DNA of 29,096 nt from a virus (IMGVR_UViG_3300031612_000050:1-29096); one strand, 5' to 3'; positions 14,700-22,524 are shown, numbered from the stretch's first letter. Notes: generated by a model from the sequence alone, not told the origin. Translations and numbers: made by a program.

Positions 14700-14978
14700 A
14701 TGAATTACATTAATCAAAAAGTATGGGCAGATTCAAATAGCTCAGTATGGAAAGAGATAGTTTCTCGCTTTGGGCAAGCTGCTTATGATAATGAAGACAC
14801 TAGGGCTACTCACATGACTACCCTAAAGGGTGAGTGGGACGCAAAGGTTTACGCACGTTCACGCAAGGCCAAGTACGACTTACTCAACCAAGACGAGATG
14901 CGGTATGACGATTTAGTCAACTCAACAACCACATGGCCCGATGCCATAGCAGCAATTAAAGCGGAGTTTCCAAAATGA
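14700..14978 (+). CDS. Small fibre-associated protein (92 aa)
   Basis: A charged, largely helical protein (AYDNEDTRATHMTTLKGEWDAKVYARSRKAKYDLLNQDE) ending TTTWPDAIAAIKAEFPK. It follows a C1q-like adhesin behind AAGGA and overlaps the next small gene by 4 nt. The helical C-terminal part resembles fibre assembly helper proteins next to adhesins in other phages. I cannot name the family. Confidence 0.6.
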   Translation: MNYINQKVWADSNSSVWKEIVSRFGQAAYDNEDTRATHMTTLKGEWDAKVYARSRKAKYDLLNQDEMRYDDLVNSTTTWPDAIAAIKAEFPK

Positions 14979-15208
14979 GCATTACAGTAGACATGACAAA
15001 AGCAAAGGTAATTGCACACGATGCTCGTAGAGTCTCACGCAATAAACAGTTTGCACCCTTAGACGTTAAAGTCACTATACCAGCAGAAAAAGTAGCAGCA
15101 GAAGCAGCACGGGCAGTTATCCGAACTAACGATGCTGCACTTCAAGTGAGCATGGATGCAGCCTCAGATGCAGCAGCTTTAAAGCTATTAATGCCAGCAG
15201 GAGAATAA
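14975..15208 (+). CDS. Small fibre-associated protein (77 aa)
   Basis: It begins ITVDMTKAKVIAHDARRVSR, then KQFAPLDVKVTIPAEKVAAEAARA, and ends in an alanine-rich acidic helix. The opening 'VDMTKA..I..D..R..R...fa.LDV' is familiar from small proteins encoded beside phage fibres and assumed to help fold or attach them. GGAG lies within the upstream gene (ATGA overlap), and its own 3' end supplies AGGAG for the following fibre. Function is inferred from context only. Confidence 0.6.
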   Translation: MSITVDMTKAKVIAHDARRVSRNKQFAPLDVKVTIPAEKVAAEAARAVIRTNDAALQVSMDAASDAAALKLLMPAGE

Positions 15209-15211
15209 TAC

Positions 15212-15910
15212 ATGTCATACATAGGTAGAAGTGGAAAGGTTAGTCGCAAGACACAAGAGAAGATATCCTTCCTTGCCACTGCAGGACAAACAGTTAAGAC
15301 AGGTCTGAGTTATGTCGCTACCCTTGTAGAAGTAACTGTTAACGGTATCTTATTAACAGATGTAACAGACTACACAGCAACTAACGGAAACAGCGTCACC
15401 TTCACTGTTGCACTGGCCTTGAATGATGAAGTGACTGTTGTGTCCTTGAAGATCTTTACTGTTGCAGATCATTATACTAAGTCTGCCGCTAATACATTGT
15501 TAGCTGCTAAAGCTACCACTACTGCTTTGGCTACTACTACTACAACTGCCAACGCAGCACTACCAAAAGCTGGTGGCACTATGACAGGTGCAGCAATAGG
15601 TGCTGTTGTAGCACTTACAGATGCAACCAGCATTGCCACAAACCTGGCATTGAGCAACAACTACTCTGTCACCCTAGCTGGCAACCGCACATTGGCTAAC
15701 CCCACAAATACTGTAGCTGGTCAGTCTGGTTCTATATTTATCACACAAGACGGAACAGGCTCACGCACACTGGCCTACGGGACTAACTTTAAGTTCGCTG
15801 GCGGTACAGCCCCCACACTCAGCACAGCAGCAGCGTCCGTTGATCGGCTTGATTATGTGGTAGCAGCCGCAACCAAGATTCATGCGGTAGTGTCTTTGGA
15901 TGTGAAATAA
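15212..15910 (+). CDS. Tail-fibre protein, MSYIG type (paralogue)
   Basis: A 232-residue protein whose first 90 residues (MSYIGRSGKV, VTVNGILLTDVTDYTA) repeat the N-terminal domain of the protein starting at 10578. A Thr/Ala-rich stalk and the motif LPKAGGTMTGAA follow. The C-terminal beta domain (about 135-232, SNNYSVTLAGNRTLANPTNT, GSIFITQDGTGSRTLAYG) is of a kind often found as a head domain in marine phage fibres. AGGAG precedes the start; it shares one base with the next gene. Confidence 0.75.
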   Translation: MSYIGRSGKVSRKTQEKISFLATAGQTVKTGLSYVATLVEVTVNGILLTDVTDYTATNGNSVTFTVALALNDEVTVVSLKIFTVADHYTKSAANTLLAAKATTTALATTTTTANAALPKAGGTMTGAAIGAVVALTDATSIATNLALSNNYSVTLAGNRTLANPTNTVAGQSGSIFITQDGTGSRTLAYGTNFKFAGGTAPTLSTAAASVDRLDYVVAAATKIHAVVSLDVK

Positions 15911-18402
15911 TGGGCGTCTTAAACGAGAATCAATTATTGGGTGCTAGCGGTGCTGGCAGTTATGAGATAGAGCAGTCACTTAGGTTTAATGATGATGATA
16001 GTTCATATCTAAGTCGCACACCTAGTTCGGCTGGTAATCGTAGGACTTGGACTTGGAGTGGTTGGGTTAAGCGTAGTAATTTAGGAAGCTCAACTTATTA
16101 TTGTTTTTATGGTGTTGATGGTGTTTCTCCAAATGATAGAACAGAATTTACATTTTCGGCTGATGCTCTTCATATATATGAGGAGGTTTCAACAGCCACG
16201 ATTACTTTAACAACAACCCAATTATTTCGTGACCCATCCGCTTGGTATCATGTAGTAATAGCAATGGATACTACACAAGCAACTGATACTAACAGGGTTA
16301 AGTTGTATGTTAATGGCGAGCAGGTAACTTCATTCTCTGCCTCAACGTACCCGTCTCTAAACTATGACACAATTACTAATTCAGCAAAAGTACACGTTGT
16401 AGGTGCTAGGAGATATGCGGCTGGAACAACAAACAAATTCCTAGACGGCTACCTAGCAGAAGTAAACTTCATAGACGGACAAGCCCTAACACCAGATTCA
16501 TTTGGTGAGACAGGCGACTACGGTGAGTGGAAGCCTATAGCCTACGCTGGCACATACGGCACGAATGGTTTCTATCTTGATTTTGCAGACAGTAGCTCAC
16601 TGGGCAATGATGCGGCTGGTAGTAACAACTGGACACCTACGAACCTAGCAGCTACAGATCAGATGTTGGATAGTCCTACGAATAACTTTTGTACTTGGAA
16701 TCCGTTAGACAGTTATCTCACACCAGTATTATCGGAAGGTAATTTAAAGTTCCAGTTAAATACCGCACGATGCAGAGGTACAATAGCTTCTCAAGTCGAT
16801 GGTAAAATTTACTTTGAAGTTTACAATCCTACTCTTGTATCAAATAGTAATGTGCATCACATGGGTTTAGCATCCATAGGGTTAGACATCAATAACGCTA
16901 GTAACATGGAAAATGCGGCGGGCGGTGGTGCTACCATTTGGACGTATGCTAATGCAAATGGTCGAAGTATTTATGCTAGGCAAAACGGTAGCAATATAGC
17001 TACTGTGGCTCTGCCAAACCAAATTGCGGCTGGCGACATAATTGCTTTTGCTTCTGATTCTTCTACTGGCAAGGTTTGGATGTCTCAAAATAATTCATGG
17101 TTAAAGGCTAATGGCTCGTTTGATGGTTCTAACGCTTTATCTTCCTCAAACTATTTATTTCAACTAGCGACAGGGCATGAATTAACCCCACTGACAATGC
17201 CTTTAGGTTCAACACCATCTACTATTGGGGTGTTGAACTGCGGCCAAGATTCAAGTTTTGCTGGAGCAAAAACCCCACAAGGAAACCAAGACAGCAACGA
17301 CATTGGTGACTTTTACTACCCCGTCCCGTCTGGTTTCTTAGCTCTTTGCTCGGCTAATCTTGATACGCCCACTGTTATCCCTAGTGAGCATTTTAATACA
17401 GTCTTGTACACCGGCACACGGCAGAATAAAGTAATCTCTGGAGTAGGCTTTCAGCCCGATCTTATTTGGCTTAAAACCAGATCAACAGCTAGTAACCATG
17501 CTCTTGTTGATAGCGTCCGTGGAGGAGGCAAAGCTCTACAGCCTAGCACTACTTCTTATGAAAACCAATATGGCGCACAGGATGATAAAGTCACAGCATT
17601 TAGTTCTGACGGATTTAGCCTTGGGGTCGATGCTGGTGGTTATGGATTCAACGATAATAATTCTACCTATGTAGCATGGAACTGGAAAGCTGGCGGCGCA
17701 GCATCATCCAACACCAACGGCTCAATCACTTCAAGTGTGTCTGCTAACGTAGATGCTGGGTTCTCGATTGTTAGTTATACTGGAAATGGTACGTCTGGCG
17801 CTACAGTAGGTCATGGACTTACTTTAAAAATACCAGAATTAATAATAATTAAAAACAGAACCAAGTCAGGTGAAAACTGGGCGATTGGTATTGAAGGAAT
17901 TACTGGGGTATCTAATGATTCCCTAAAGTTTACTACTGAGGCCAGTAATGCTGGAACGGGCTATTTTGCAGGTTCTAGTTCATCCACTTTATTTACGTTA
18001 GGTAATGCAGCTAACAGTAACTTTAATACAAGTAGCCTTATAGCCTACTGCTTCCACAGCGTTGACGGCTACTCGAAGGTCGGCAAATTAGTTGGTAATG
18101 GAAACGCTGATGGGCCGTTTGTGCATTGCGGTTTCAGGCCAGCATGGGTGATGTGGAAACGCACTGACGCTGCCCAAGAGTGGCACGTTTTTGATACAGC
18201 AAGAGACGAGTATAATCCGCTAAATAAAGACTTATGGCCCCCTCATTCTAGTGCTGAATACACAGGATATGGTGGCCCTGTTGATTATTTGTCAAACGGA
18301 TTTAAATTTAGAACTAGCAGTGTAATTGCTAACGCAAGCGGTGGAACTTACATTTTTCTAGCATTCGCAGAAAATCCATTTAAACACACAAACGCAAGAT
18401 AA
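15910..18402 (+). CDS. Large LamG/DUF7483-like tail adhesin (830 aa)
   Basis: This is the longest protein in the window. An N-terminal concanavalin/LamG-like domain (about 20-200) shows SLRFNDDDSSYLSRTP, TWSGWVKRSN, WYHVVIAMDT and a KLYVNGEQV strand, then FLDGYLAEVNFIDG. A middle part (about 275-430) with GKIYFEVYNPT and IIAFASDSSTGKVWMSQNN looks SPRY-like. The C-terminal half, from VISGVGFQPDLIWLKTRS with VDSVRGGGKAL and YVAWNWKAGG, matches DUF7483 as I know it from marine viruses. Both lectin-like folds suggest glycan binding, so it is a good candidate for a main receptor-binding protein. Its ribosome site is weak, so start/stop overlap coupling may drive expression. Confidence 0.8.
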   Translation: MGVLNENQLLGASGAGSYEIEQSLRFNDDDSSYLSRTPSSAGNRRTWTWSGWVKRSNLGSSTYYCFYGVDGVSPNDRTEFTFSADALHIYEEVSTATITLTTTQLFRDPSAWYHVVIAMDTTQATDTNRVKLYVNGEQVTSFSASTYPSLNYDTITNSAKVHVVGARRYAAGTTNKFLDGYLAEVNFIDGQALTPDSFGETGDYGEWKPIAYAGTYGTNGFYLDFADSSSLGNDAAGSNNWTPTNLAATDQMLDSPTNNFCTWNPLDSYLTPVLSEGNLKFQLNTARCRGTIASQVDGKIYFEVYNPTLVSNSNVHHMGLASIGLDINNASNMENAAGGGATIWTYANANGRSIYARQNGSNIATVALPNQIAAGDIIAFASDSSTGKVWMSQNNSWLKANGSFDGSNALSSSNYLFQLATGHELTPLTMPLGSTPSTIGVLNCGQDSSFAGAKTPQGNQDSNDIGDFYYPVPSGFLALCSANLDTPTVIPSEHFNTVLYTGTRQNKVISGVGFQPDLIWLKTRSTASNHALVDSVRGGGKALQPSTTSYENQYGAQDDKVTAFSSDGFSLGVDAGGYGFNDNNSTYVAWNWKAGGAASSNTNGSITSSVSANVDAGFSIVSYTGNGTSGATVGHGLTLKIPELIIIKNRTKSGENWAIGIEGITGVSNDSLKFTTEASNAGTGYFAGSSSSTLFTLGNAANSNFNTSSLIAYCFHSVDGYSKVGKLVGNGNADGPFVHCGFRPAWVMWKRTDAAQEWHVFDTARDEYNPLNKDLWPPHSSAEYTGYGGPVDYLSNGFKFRTSSVIANASGGTYIFLAFAENPFKHTNAR

Positions 18403-18414
18403 GAGGAGAACCTT

Positions 18415-19041
18415 ATGTGGTTTGTAGGAAACACAGAATCAGGATTTGTCGTCAATAAGCCTCGTGGCTTGACCATTGATTCTATTCAATACCCAAGAAA
18501 CATCTTTGCTCTTTGGAGCAAGGCCGAACTAGCAGCTATTGGCGTTAAGCCATACAGCGAGACTAGATTAGACTCACGCTATTACAATCAGGGTGCGTTA
18601 ACTCGCACTGAATCAGATGGTGAGGTATTAGGCACTTATGCAAGCATTGATAAAGATGTGGCAACACTCAAGACTAATATGCTTTCAAGCGTTAAATCAA
18701 TCGCTGGCTCGTTACAAGCTCAAGTAGATTGGTATTGGTCTAGGGCAGCTAAAGGCGGTACAGCAGTACCAGCAGAAGTAGCTACTCACGCCACTGCTAT
18801 TTACACAGAAATGGTTTCTAAGGAGACTACCATAGCTGCATTGTCTGACTTAGCGGCTGTCATTGTGTATCAGAATACACCGATGGTAGAGACTCGTAAG
18901 GTCAAGCACACATCTGATGATGGTGTAGACACCTATGGGCCTGAAACTGAGACAAGCAATCGTGATGTGGATAACGTCACACATGGTTGGCCTAGTCTTG
19001 AAGAAGTAGATCCAGCGTTTGTAAGTTTAGTAGGAGAATAA
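18415..19041 (+). CDS. Fibre-associated protein, possible tail-fibre assembly helper (208 aa)
   Basis: The N-terminal half has YPRNIFALWSKAELAAIGVKPY (about 26-47), a pattern found in small proteins that accompany fibres. The centre (about 80-150) is a long helix containing DVATLKTNMLSSVKSIAGSL, and the C-terminus is acidic and polar. It has no membrane segment. GAGGAG lies 12 nt after the large adhesin. Position directly after that adhesin and before the S74 fibre suggests a chaperone or a bridging subunit; the evidence cannot separate these. Confidence 0.6.
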   Translation: MWFVGNTESGFVVNKPRGLTIDSIQYPRNIFALWSKAELAAIGVKPYSETRLDSRYYNQGALTRTESDGEVLGTYASIDKDVATLKTNMLSSVKSIAGSLQAQVDWYWSRAAKGGTAVPAEVATHATAIYTEMVSKETTIAALSDLAAVIVYQNTPMVETRKVKHTSDDGVDTYGPETETSNRDVDNVTHGWPSLEEVDPAFVSLVGE

Positions 19042-19042
19042 T

Positions 19043-20512
19043 ATGACTAAGGCAAGAGATTTATCATTAGCTTCAAAGCTACCCTTAGCTGGAGGAACAC
19101 TAACAGGTAATCTGGTCACAAAAGGTATCACCAGTGTCACCCTAGGTAGCAACAACCTTGTGGCTGGTTCGACTGCTGGAGATAGCATTACATCTGGGGG
19201 CAATGGTAATACTTTACTAGGCACTAACGCTGGTACTGCTGTTACGACAGGTGGTAATAACGTATCTGTAGGTTATAATTCTTTATCTAGTAATACTACT
19301 GCTGGCGCAAATGTAGCGGTGGGTTATCAGACGATGCTAACTAACATTACTGGAGCTGAAAATACTGCAATAGGGTATGAAGCTTTAAAGTTCAACACAA
19401 CAGGTAGTTACAACACTGCTTCTGGTTTGATGGCTTTAAAGGCTAATACAACAGGACTGTACAATACTGCGTCTGGTTACCATGCTTTAAAATCTAACAC
19501 CACAGGTACAGACAATGTTGCGGTTGGTGTGAGTACCTTACAAACAAACACCACTGGAATAAGAAACGAGGCATTAGGTAATGGCGCTTTGTATTCTAAT
19601 ACATCTGGTGGTAACAATGTAGGAATAGGTAGACAAGCCTTATATAGTAATACAACTGCTTCATCTAATATTGCGGTAGGTGGTAATGCTTTATTTGCTA
19701 ACACAACAGGCCCAAACAACACTGCTGTTGGTGGGACTGCTTTAATGTTTAACACAACGGGTTGGAACAATACGGCAACTGGTATGGAGGCTATGAAAGC
19801 TAACACTACAGGAGTCAATAACGTAGCTGCTGGTAAGGCTGCTTTACTTGCTAATACAACAGGTGGAGCTAATGTTGCTATTGGGTATCAGGCGTTAGAC
19901 GCTAACACCACAGGTACAGACAATGTTGCGGTTGGTAAGGATGCTATGACTACTAACACTACAGGCATCTATAACACTGCTTGCGGTCAAAATGCAATGT
20001 ATAGTCACACCACAGGAAATCGTAATTCAGGGTTTGGCTCTCACGCTCTATCTGGCACCACGACAGGCACTTACTGCACAGCGATTGGTTTTAATGCTCA
20101 GTCATCATCTGCAACAGCAAGTGAACAAATGACGTTAGGTGATGCAAATATATCTAATCTACGTTGCAACGATACCTCAATCTCTTCCCTGTCCGACTCT
20201 CGTGATAAAACATCAGTCATTGATTCACCTTATGGGTTAGACTTCATTAACACTGTTAGACCTGTACAGTTCTTATGGAATACCCGTGATGGTAACGCTA
20301 AAGATGGTTCTACTCGCATAGGCTTCTTAGCACAAGAGTTATTAGCAGCTACTAATGGCAATAACGCTACCCTTGACTTAGTTATGGATGATAACCCTGA
20401 CAAGCTAGAAGCTAAGTATGGCAACTTGCTACCTATAATGGTTCAAGCAATCCAAGAATTATCAACTCAAAACGCAGCACTCGCTGCACGTATAACAGCA
20501 TTAGAGGCATAA
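19043..20512 (+). CDS. Tail spike/fibre with 17-residue repeats and S74 intramolecular chaperone
   Basis: A 489-residue protein. Anchor MTKARDLSLASK and LPLAGGTLTG are followed by 16 tandem 17-residue repeats (residues 80-351; consensus ALxxNTTGxxNxAxGxx), which probably wind into a trimeric beta-roll or beta-helix stalk. The C-terminus is a Peptidase_S74-type intramolecular chaperone: SDSRDK (384-389), then YGLDFINTVRPVQFLWN, RIGFLAQEL and a coiled-coil end (TQNAALAARITALEA). In that family Ser at the SDxRxK motif (here S384) cleaves the chaperone off after trimer folding. AGGAG precedes the start. A receptor-binding spike is likely. Confidence 0.85.
   Translation: MTKARDLSLASKLPLAGGTLTGNLVTKGITSVTLGSNNLVAGSTAGDSITSGGNGNTLLGTNAGTAVTTGGNNVSVGYNSLSSNTTAGANVAVGYQTMLTNITGAENTAIGYEALKFNTTGSYNTASGLMALKANTTGLYNTASGYHALKSNTTGTDNVAVGVSTLQTNTTGIRNEALGNGALYSNTSGGNNVGIGRQALYSNTTASSNIAVGGNALFANTTGPNNTAVGGTALMFNTTGWNNTATGMEAMKANTTGVNNVAAGKAALLANTTGGANVAIGYQALDANTTGTDNVAVGKDAMTTNTTGIYNTACGQNAMYSHTTGNRNSGFGSHALSGTTTGTYCTAIGFNAQSSSATASEQMTLGDANISNLRCNDTSISSLSDSRDKTSVIDSPYGLDFINTVRPVQFLWNTRDGNAKDGSTRIGFLAQELLAATNGNNATLDLVMDDNPDKLEAKYGNLLPIMVQAIQELSTQNAALAARITALEA
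19280..20095 (+). repeat. Sixteen in-frame 51-nt repeats in the spike gene
   Basis: Each unit encodes 17 residues with NTTG near the start and NxAxG near the end. Units 5 and 13 share an identical 35-nt stretch (19494-19528 and 19902-19936), exactly eight units apart, while most other units have diverged at the DNA level. This points to recent copying or recombination inside the array. Confidence 0.85.
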
Positions 20513-20516
20513 CACA

Positions 20517-20726
20517 ATGGAATTAACAGCAGAAGAAATCGCAGCACATTACTCAGCTTGTGGTGATTCAGTAGCACTTATAAATGCTGGTAAGCCAGCC
20601 GATATGTCTGATGATGATTGGGTAGATACCTTAGCACGTAACAAAGAGCATTTAGTTCTTATGTTAGCTAAGGATTATTGGACTACTGAGAGCATGACTG
20701 CTATAACAGCAGCTTCTGCTGCGTAA
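20517..20726 (+). CDS. Small acidic protein after the spike (69 aa)
   Basis: MELTAEEIAAHYSACGDSVALINAG, then MSDDDWVDTLARNKEHLVLMLAKDYWTTE. The segment 'W.d...RN.eHL..M.akdYW' is one I recognise from small marine phage proteins next to fibre genes, with unknown function. It is mostly helical with no membrane span. GAGG near the end of the spike gene is nine bases before its ATG. It is the last gene of the fibre cluster. Confidence 0.65.
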   Translation: MELTAEEIAAHYSACGDSVALINAGKPADMSDDDWVDTLARNKEHLVLMLAKDYWTTESMTAITAASAA

Positions 20727-20727
20727 G

Positions 20728-20913
20728 ATGTGGTCGTCGCCACTTGAGTTATACCCTGTGCATGTGTCTTCAGCGCAAGCTCCGCAAGGGCAAGGATTTG
20801 TTGTAGAACCTCAAGTGGCAATTAAATTACAAGATTACTTATCTGTACAACCTGCCAAGGGTCCATACGAGCTTGCACAAGATTTTCATAGAAGGAGGTT
20901 ATGGGTATGCTAG
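20728..20913 (+). CDS. Small hypothetical protein at the fibre/lysis boundary (61 aa)
   Basis: It begins one base after the previous stop with no clear ribosome site and ends inside the next gene, whose AAGGAGG (20892-20898) lies within its codons for the arginine-rich tail. The product (MWSSPLELYPVHVSS, GFVVEPQVAIKLQDYL, YELAQDFHRRRLWVC) reads like a real, compact protein with a plausible helix, and the tight packing argues for coding. I do not know the family, and a non-coding spacer is possible. Confidence 0.45.
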   Translation: MWSSPLELYPVHVSSAQAPQGQGFVVEPQVAIKLQDYLSVQPAKGPYELAQDFHRRRLWVC

Positions 20914-21398
20914 CTGAATTAGCAATAGCCAATGCTGCATTTGCAGTTATTAAAACTACTCTAAATAATGGAGGCGAATTACTCTCGGCAGGTAAAGCAG
21001 TAAGTGCATACTTTGGGGCTGAAAAAGAAATAGCAAAGAAAGTAGAAAATGGTAGTGGTAATGTATTAGAAGCCTTCCAGGCCAAAGAACAGCTAAGGAT
21101 TCAAGAAGAAGAATTAAAGTACATGCTCAATAAACAAAGATTGCAGGGATACTCTGACTTTCTTGCTTTTAAAGCACAATACAGTAGAGACATTAAAGAA
21201 GCAGAGAAAGAAAAAGCCCGTCTTAAATACAAAAGGCAGAAAGCCATTGAGGAAAATTTAACAGTTGCTATAAAAGCATTTGGTATTATATTTATAATTA
21301 TGGCTGTATCATTTGGTAGTTTTGTTTACTTTAAAAACAACCCCAGTGTAACCTCTGACCCAAGAATTAATTCGGGCTATCACAAGACTGTAAAATAG
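20907..21398 (+). CDS. Coiled-coil protein with C-terminal membrane segment, lysis-cassette member
   Basis: I choose ATG20907 over ATG20901 because the very strong AAGGAGG at 20892-20898 gives eight bases of spacing to 20907 but only two to 20901. The product has 163 residues: a hydrophobic amphipathic start (MLAELAIANAAFAVIKTTLNNGG), a long charged coiled coil (about 55-118) and a single membrane span (about 118-142), ending with a short polar tail. I recall similar proteins in many marine podoviruses, unassigned. A spanin-like or holin-regulating role in lysis, or a membrane role during infection, would fit. Neighbours are a holin-like protein and an endolysin. Confidence 0.65.
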   Translation: MLAELAIANAAFAVIKTTLNNGGELLSAGKAVSAYFGAEKEIAKKVENGSGNVLEAFQAKEQLRIQEEELKYMLNKQRLQGYSDFLAFKAQYSRDIKEAEKEKARLKYKRQKAIEENLTVAIKAFGIIFIIMAVSFGSFVYFKNNPSVTSDPRINSGYHKTVK

Positions 21399-21418
21399 AA
21401 TTTAAAAGGATATTAATA

Positions 21419-21637
21419 ATGTCAGCAATGCCAGACTTTGAAGCAGGACAGCTAGTTAGTGCGGTAACCCAACTAAATAAAGACGTTGAAAGCCTCACTA
21501 AAACAATGGCTAAACTTAATGATCGCTTAGCTGTTCAAGAAATACAGCTAGCCAAGGGTAAAGGTATGGCTGCAGGTGCCATGATATTAGCTGCTGTATT
21601 AGGCGGTATAAGTTCATATATAATGGGGAAAATGTAA
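21419..21637 (+). CDS. Small single-span protein, XhlA/holin-accessory-like
   Basis: A 72-residue protein: an N-terminal amphipathic helix and coiled coil (residues 10-45, LVSAVTQLNKDVESLTKTMAKLNDRL), then one hydrophobic span (about 49-69, GMAAGAMILAAVLGGISSYIMG) ending at the C-terminus. This arrangement is that of XhlA-type accessory holin proteins. It starts behind AAAAGGA and is one base short of the endolysin ATG, so it belongs to the lysis cassette. Role: membrane association that helps release the endolysin. The assignment rests on topology. Confidence 0.55.
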   Translation: MSAMPDFEAGQLVSAVTQLNKDVESLTKTMAKLNDRLAVQEIQLAKGKGMAAGAMILAAVLGGISSYIMGKM

Positions 21638-22045
21638 ATGGCTTTTAAATTTAGTGAAACATCTACCAAAAGATTAACAGGCGTAAATTCTCACGTTGAA
21701 GAGACTATACAACTTGCAATCAAATTATCTTCTATTGACTTTGGTATTCCTGAATATGGAGGTCTGCGTACTACTGAAGACCAGGCCCAGTTATTCACAG
21801 CAGGAAAGTCCAAATGTGATGGAAGGGTTAATAGGTCTAATCACCAGTCAGGCGACTCAGTTGATGTATATGCCTATGTTGATGGAAAAGCTAGTTGGGA
21901 GAAAGATCATTTAGCTTTAGTAGCAATCTACGTATTAACTGCTGCTAATAAGTTAGGTTATAAATGTGAATGGGGTGGTACATGGACTAAATCTGGCAAA
22001 CCTTATGGCTGGGATATGCCACATTTTAATATAACATTGGGGTGA
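21638..22045 (+). CDS. Endolysin, M15-type L-alanyl-D-glutamate/D-Ala-D-Ala peptidase
   Basis: This enzyme cuts peptidoglycan peptide cross-links at the end of infection. Its 135 residues form a single catalytic domain without a signal peptide, so it needs a holin. The zinc site is visible as SNHQSGDSVDV with H69 and D76, and WDMPHF with D126 (candidate catalytic base) and H129; the pattern S-x-H-x-x-G-x-x-x-D ... D-x-P-H-F is that of the VanY/M15 family. It starts directly after the XhlA-like gene (GGGGA in that gene's end) and is followed 3 nt later by the holin candidate. Confidence 0.88.
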   Translation: MAFKFSETSTKRLTGVNSHVEETIQLAIKLSSIDFGIPEYGGLRTTEDQAQLFTAGKSKCDGRVNRSNHQSGDSVDVYAYVDGKASWEKDHLALVAIYVLTAANKLGYKCEWGGTWTKSGKPYGWDMPHFNITLG

Positions 22046-22048
22046 TTT

Positions 22049-22489
22049 ATGGCGTGGTTAAGCTTCTTAGGACCTGTGGCTGATCTAGGTAAAACTTATT
22101 TAAAAGGTAAGAATGATATAGCTAAGGCAAAACAGGCAGCTGATATTGTGGGTATACAAGCAGAGGCTGATGTAAAAGTAGCTGGTGCTGTAGCTGCTCA
22201 CAAGCTAGCAGGAGATGGACAGACTCAGGATTATAATTTAGACTACATTGCTATGCAACAAATGGATAAGTCCTATGTTGATGATATAATGATAGCTTTA
22301 TTACTGATACCTATAGCTGCATCATTCTTAGGCTATCAAGAAGAAATAACTGCTGCATTTGAATCATTTGCGGCTATGCCAGATTGGTACCAATACTTGG
22401 TGATAGGTATTTATGTAGTTAAGTTTGGATTGCGTGGTTTACTGACTAAATTAGTATCAGGTAAGCTAGGTAGTTTTGGAAAAGCATAA
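22049..22489 (+). CDS. Holin candidate (3TM/GTA-holin-like)
   Basis: A 146-residue protein with an N-terminal amphipathic stretch (MAWLSFLGPVADLGKTYLKG), an Ala/Lys-rich helix (20-60) and two clear hydrophobic spans (about 78-96, DIMIALLLIPIAASFLG; about 113-132, WYQYLVIGIYVVKFGLRG). The middle 'MPDWYQ' between spans and the trailing 'KFGLRGL' resemble the GTA/3TM holin family. It would form the membrane lesion that lets the endolysin through. It sits directly after the endolysin and before a terminator, which closes the lysis unit. Confidence 0.65.
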   Translation: MAWLSFLGPVADLGKTYLKGKNDIAKAKQAADIVGIQAEADVKVAGAVAAHKLAGDGQTQDYNLDYIAMQQMDKSYVDDIMIALLLIPIAASFLGYQEEITAAFESFAAMPDWYQYLVIGIYVVKFGLRGLLTKLVSGKLGSFGKA

Positions 22490-22490
22490 C

Positions 22491-22524
22491 CCCCTTAAAG
22501 GAGAGATATCCTTAAGGGGATTTT
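22491..22524 (+). terminator. Intrinsic terminator after the lysis cassette
   Basis: CCCCTTAAAGG (22491-22501) pairs with CCTTAAGGGG (22510-22519) with one bulged A and an 8-nt loop, followed by A and TTTT (22521-22524), then AATAATTTT. The U-tract is short, so partial read-through is likely; virion genes continue downstream. Confidence 0.8.

Noticed and set aside
9091-20726. Diversity-generating retroelement feeding the adhesins
   Set aside because: No reverse transcriptase and no long template/variable repeat pair with adenine-specific differences was found in the window.
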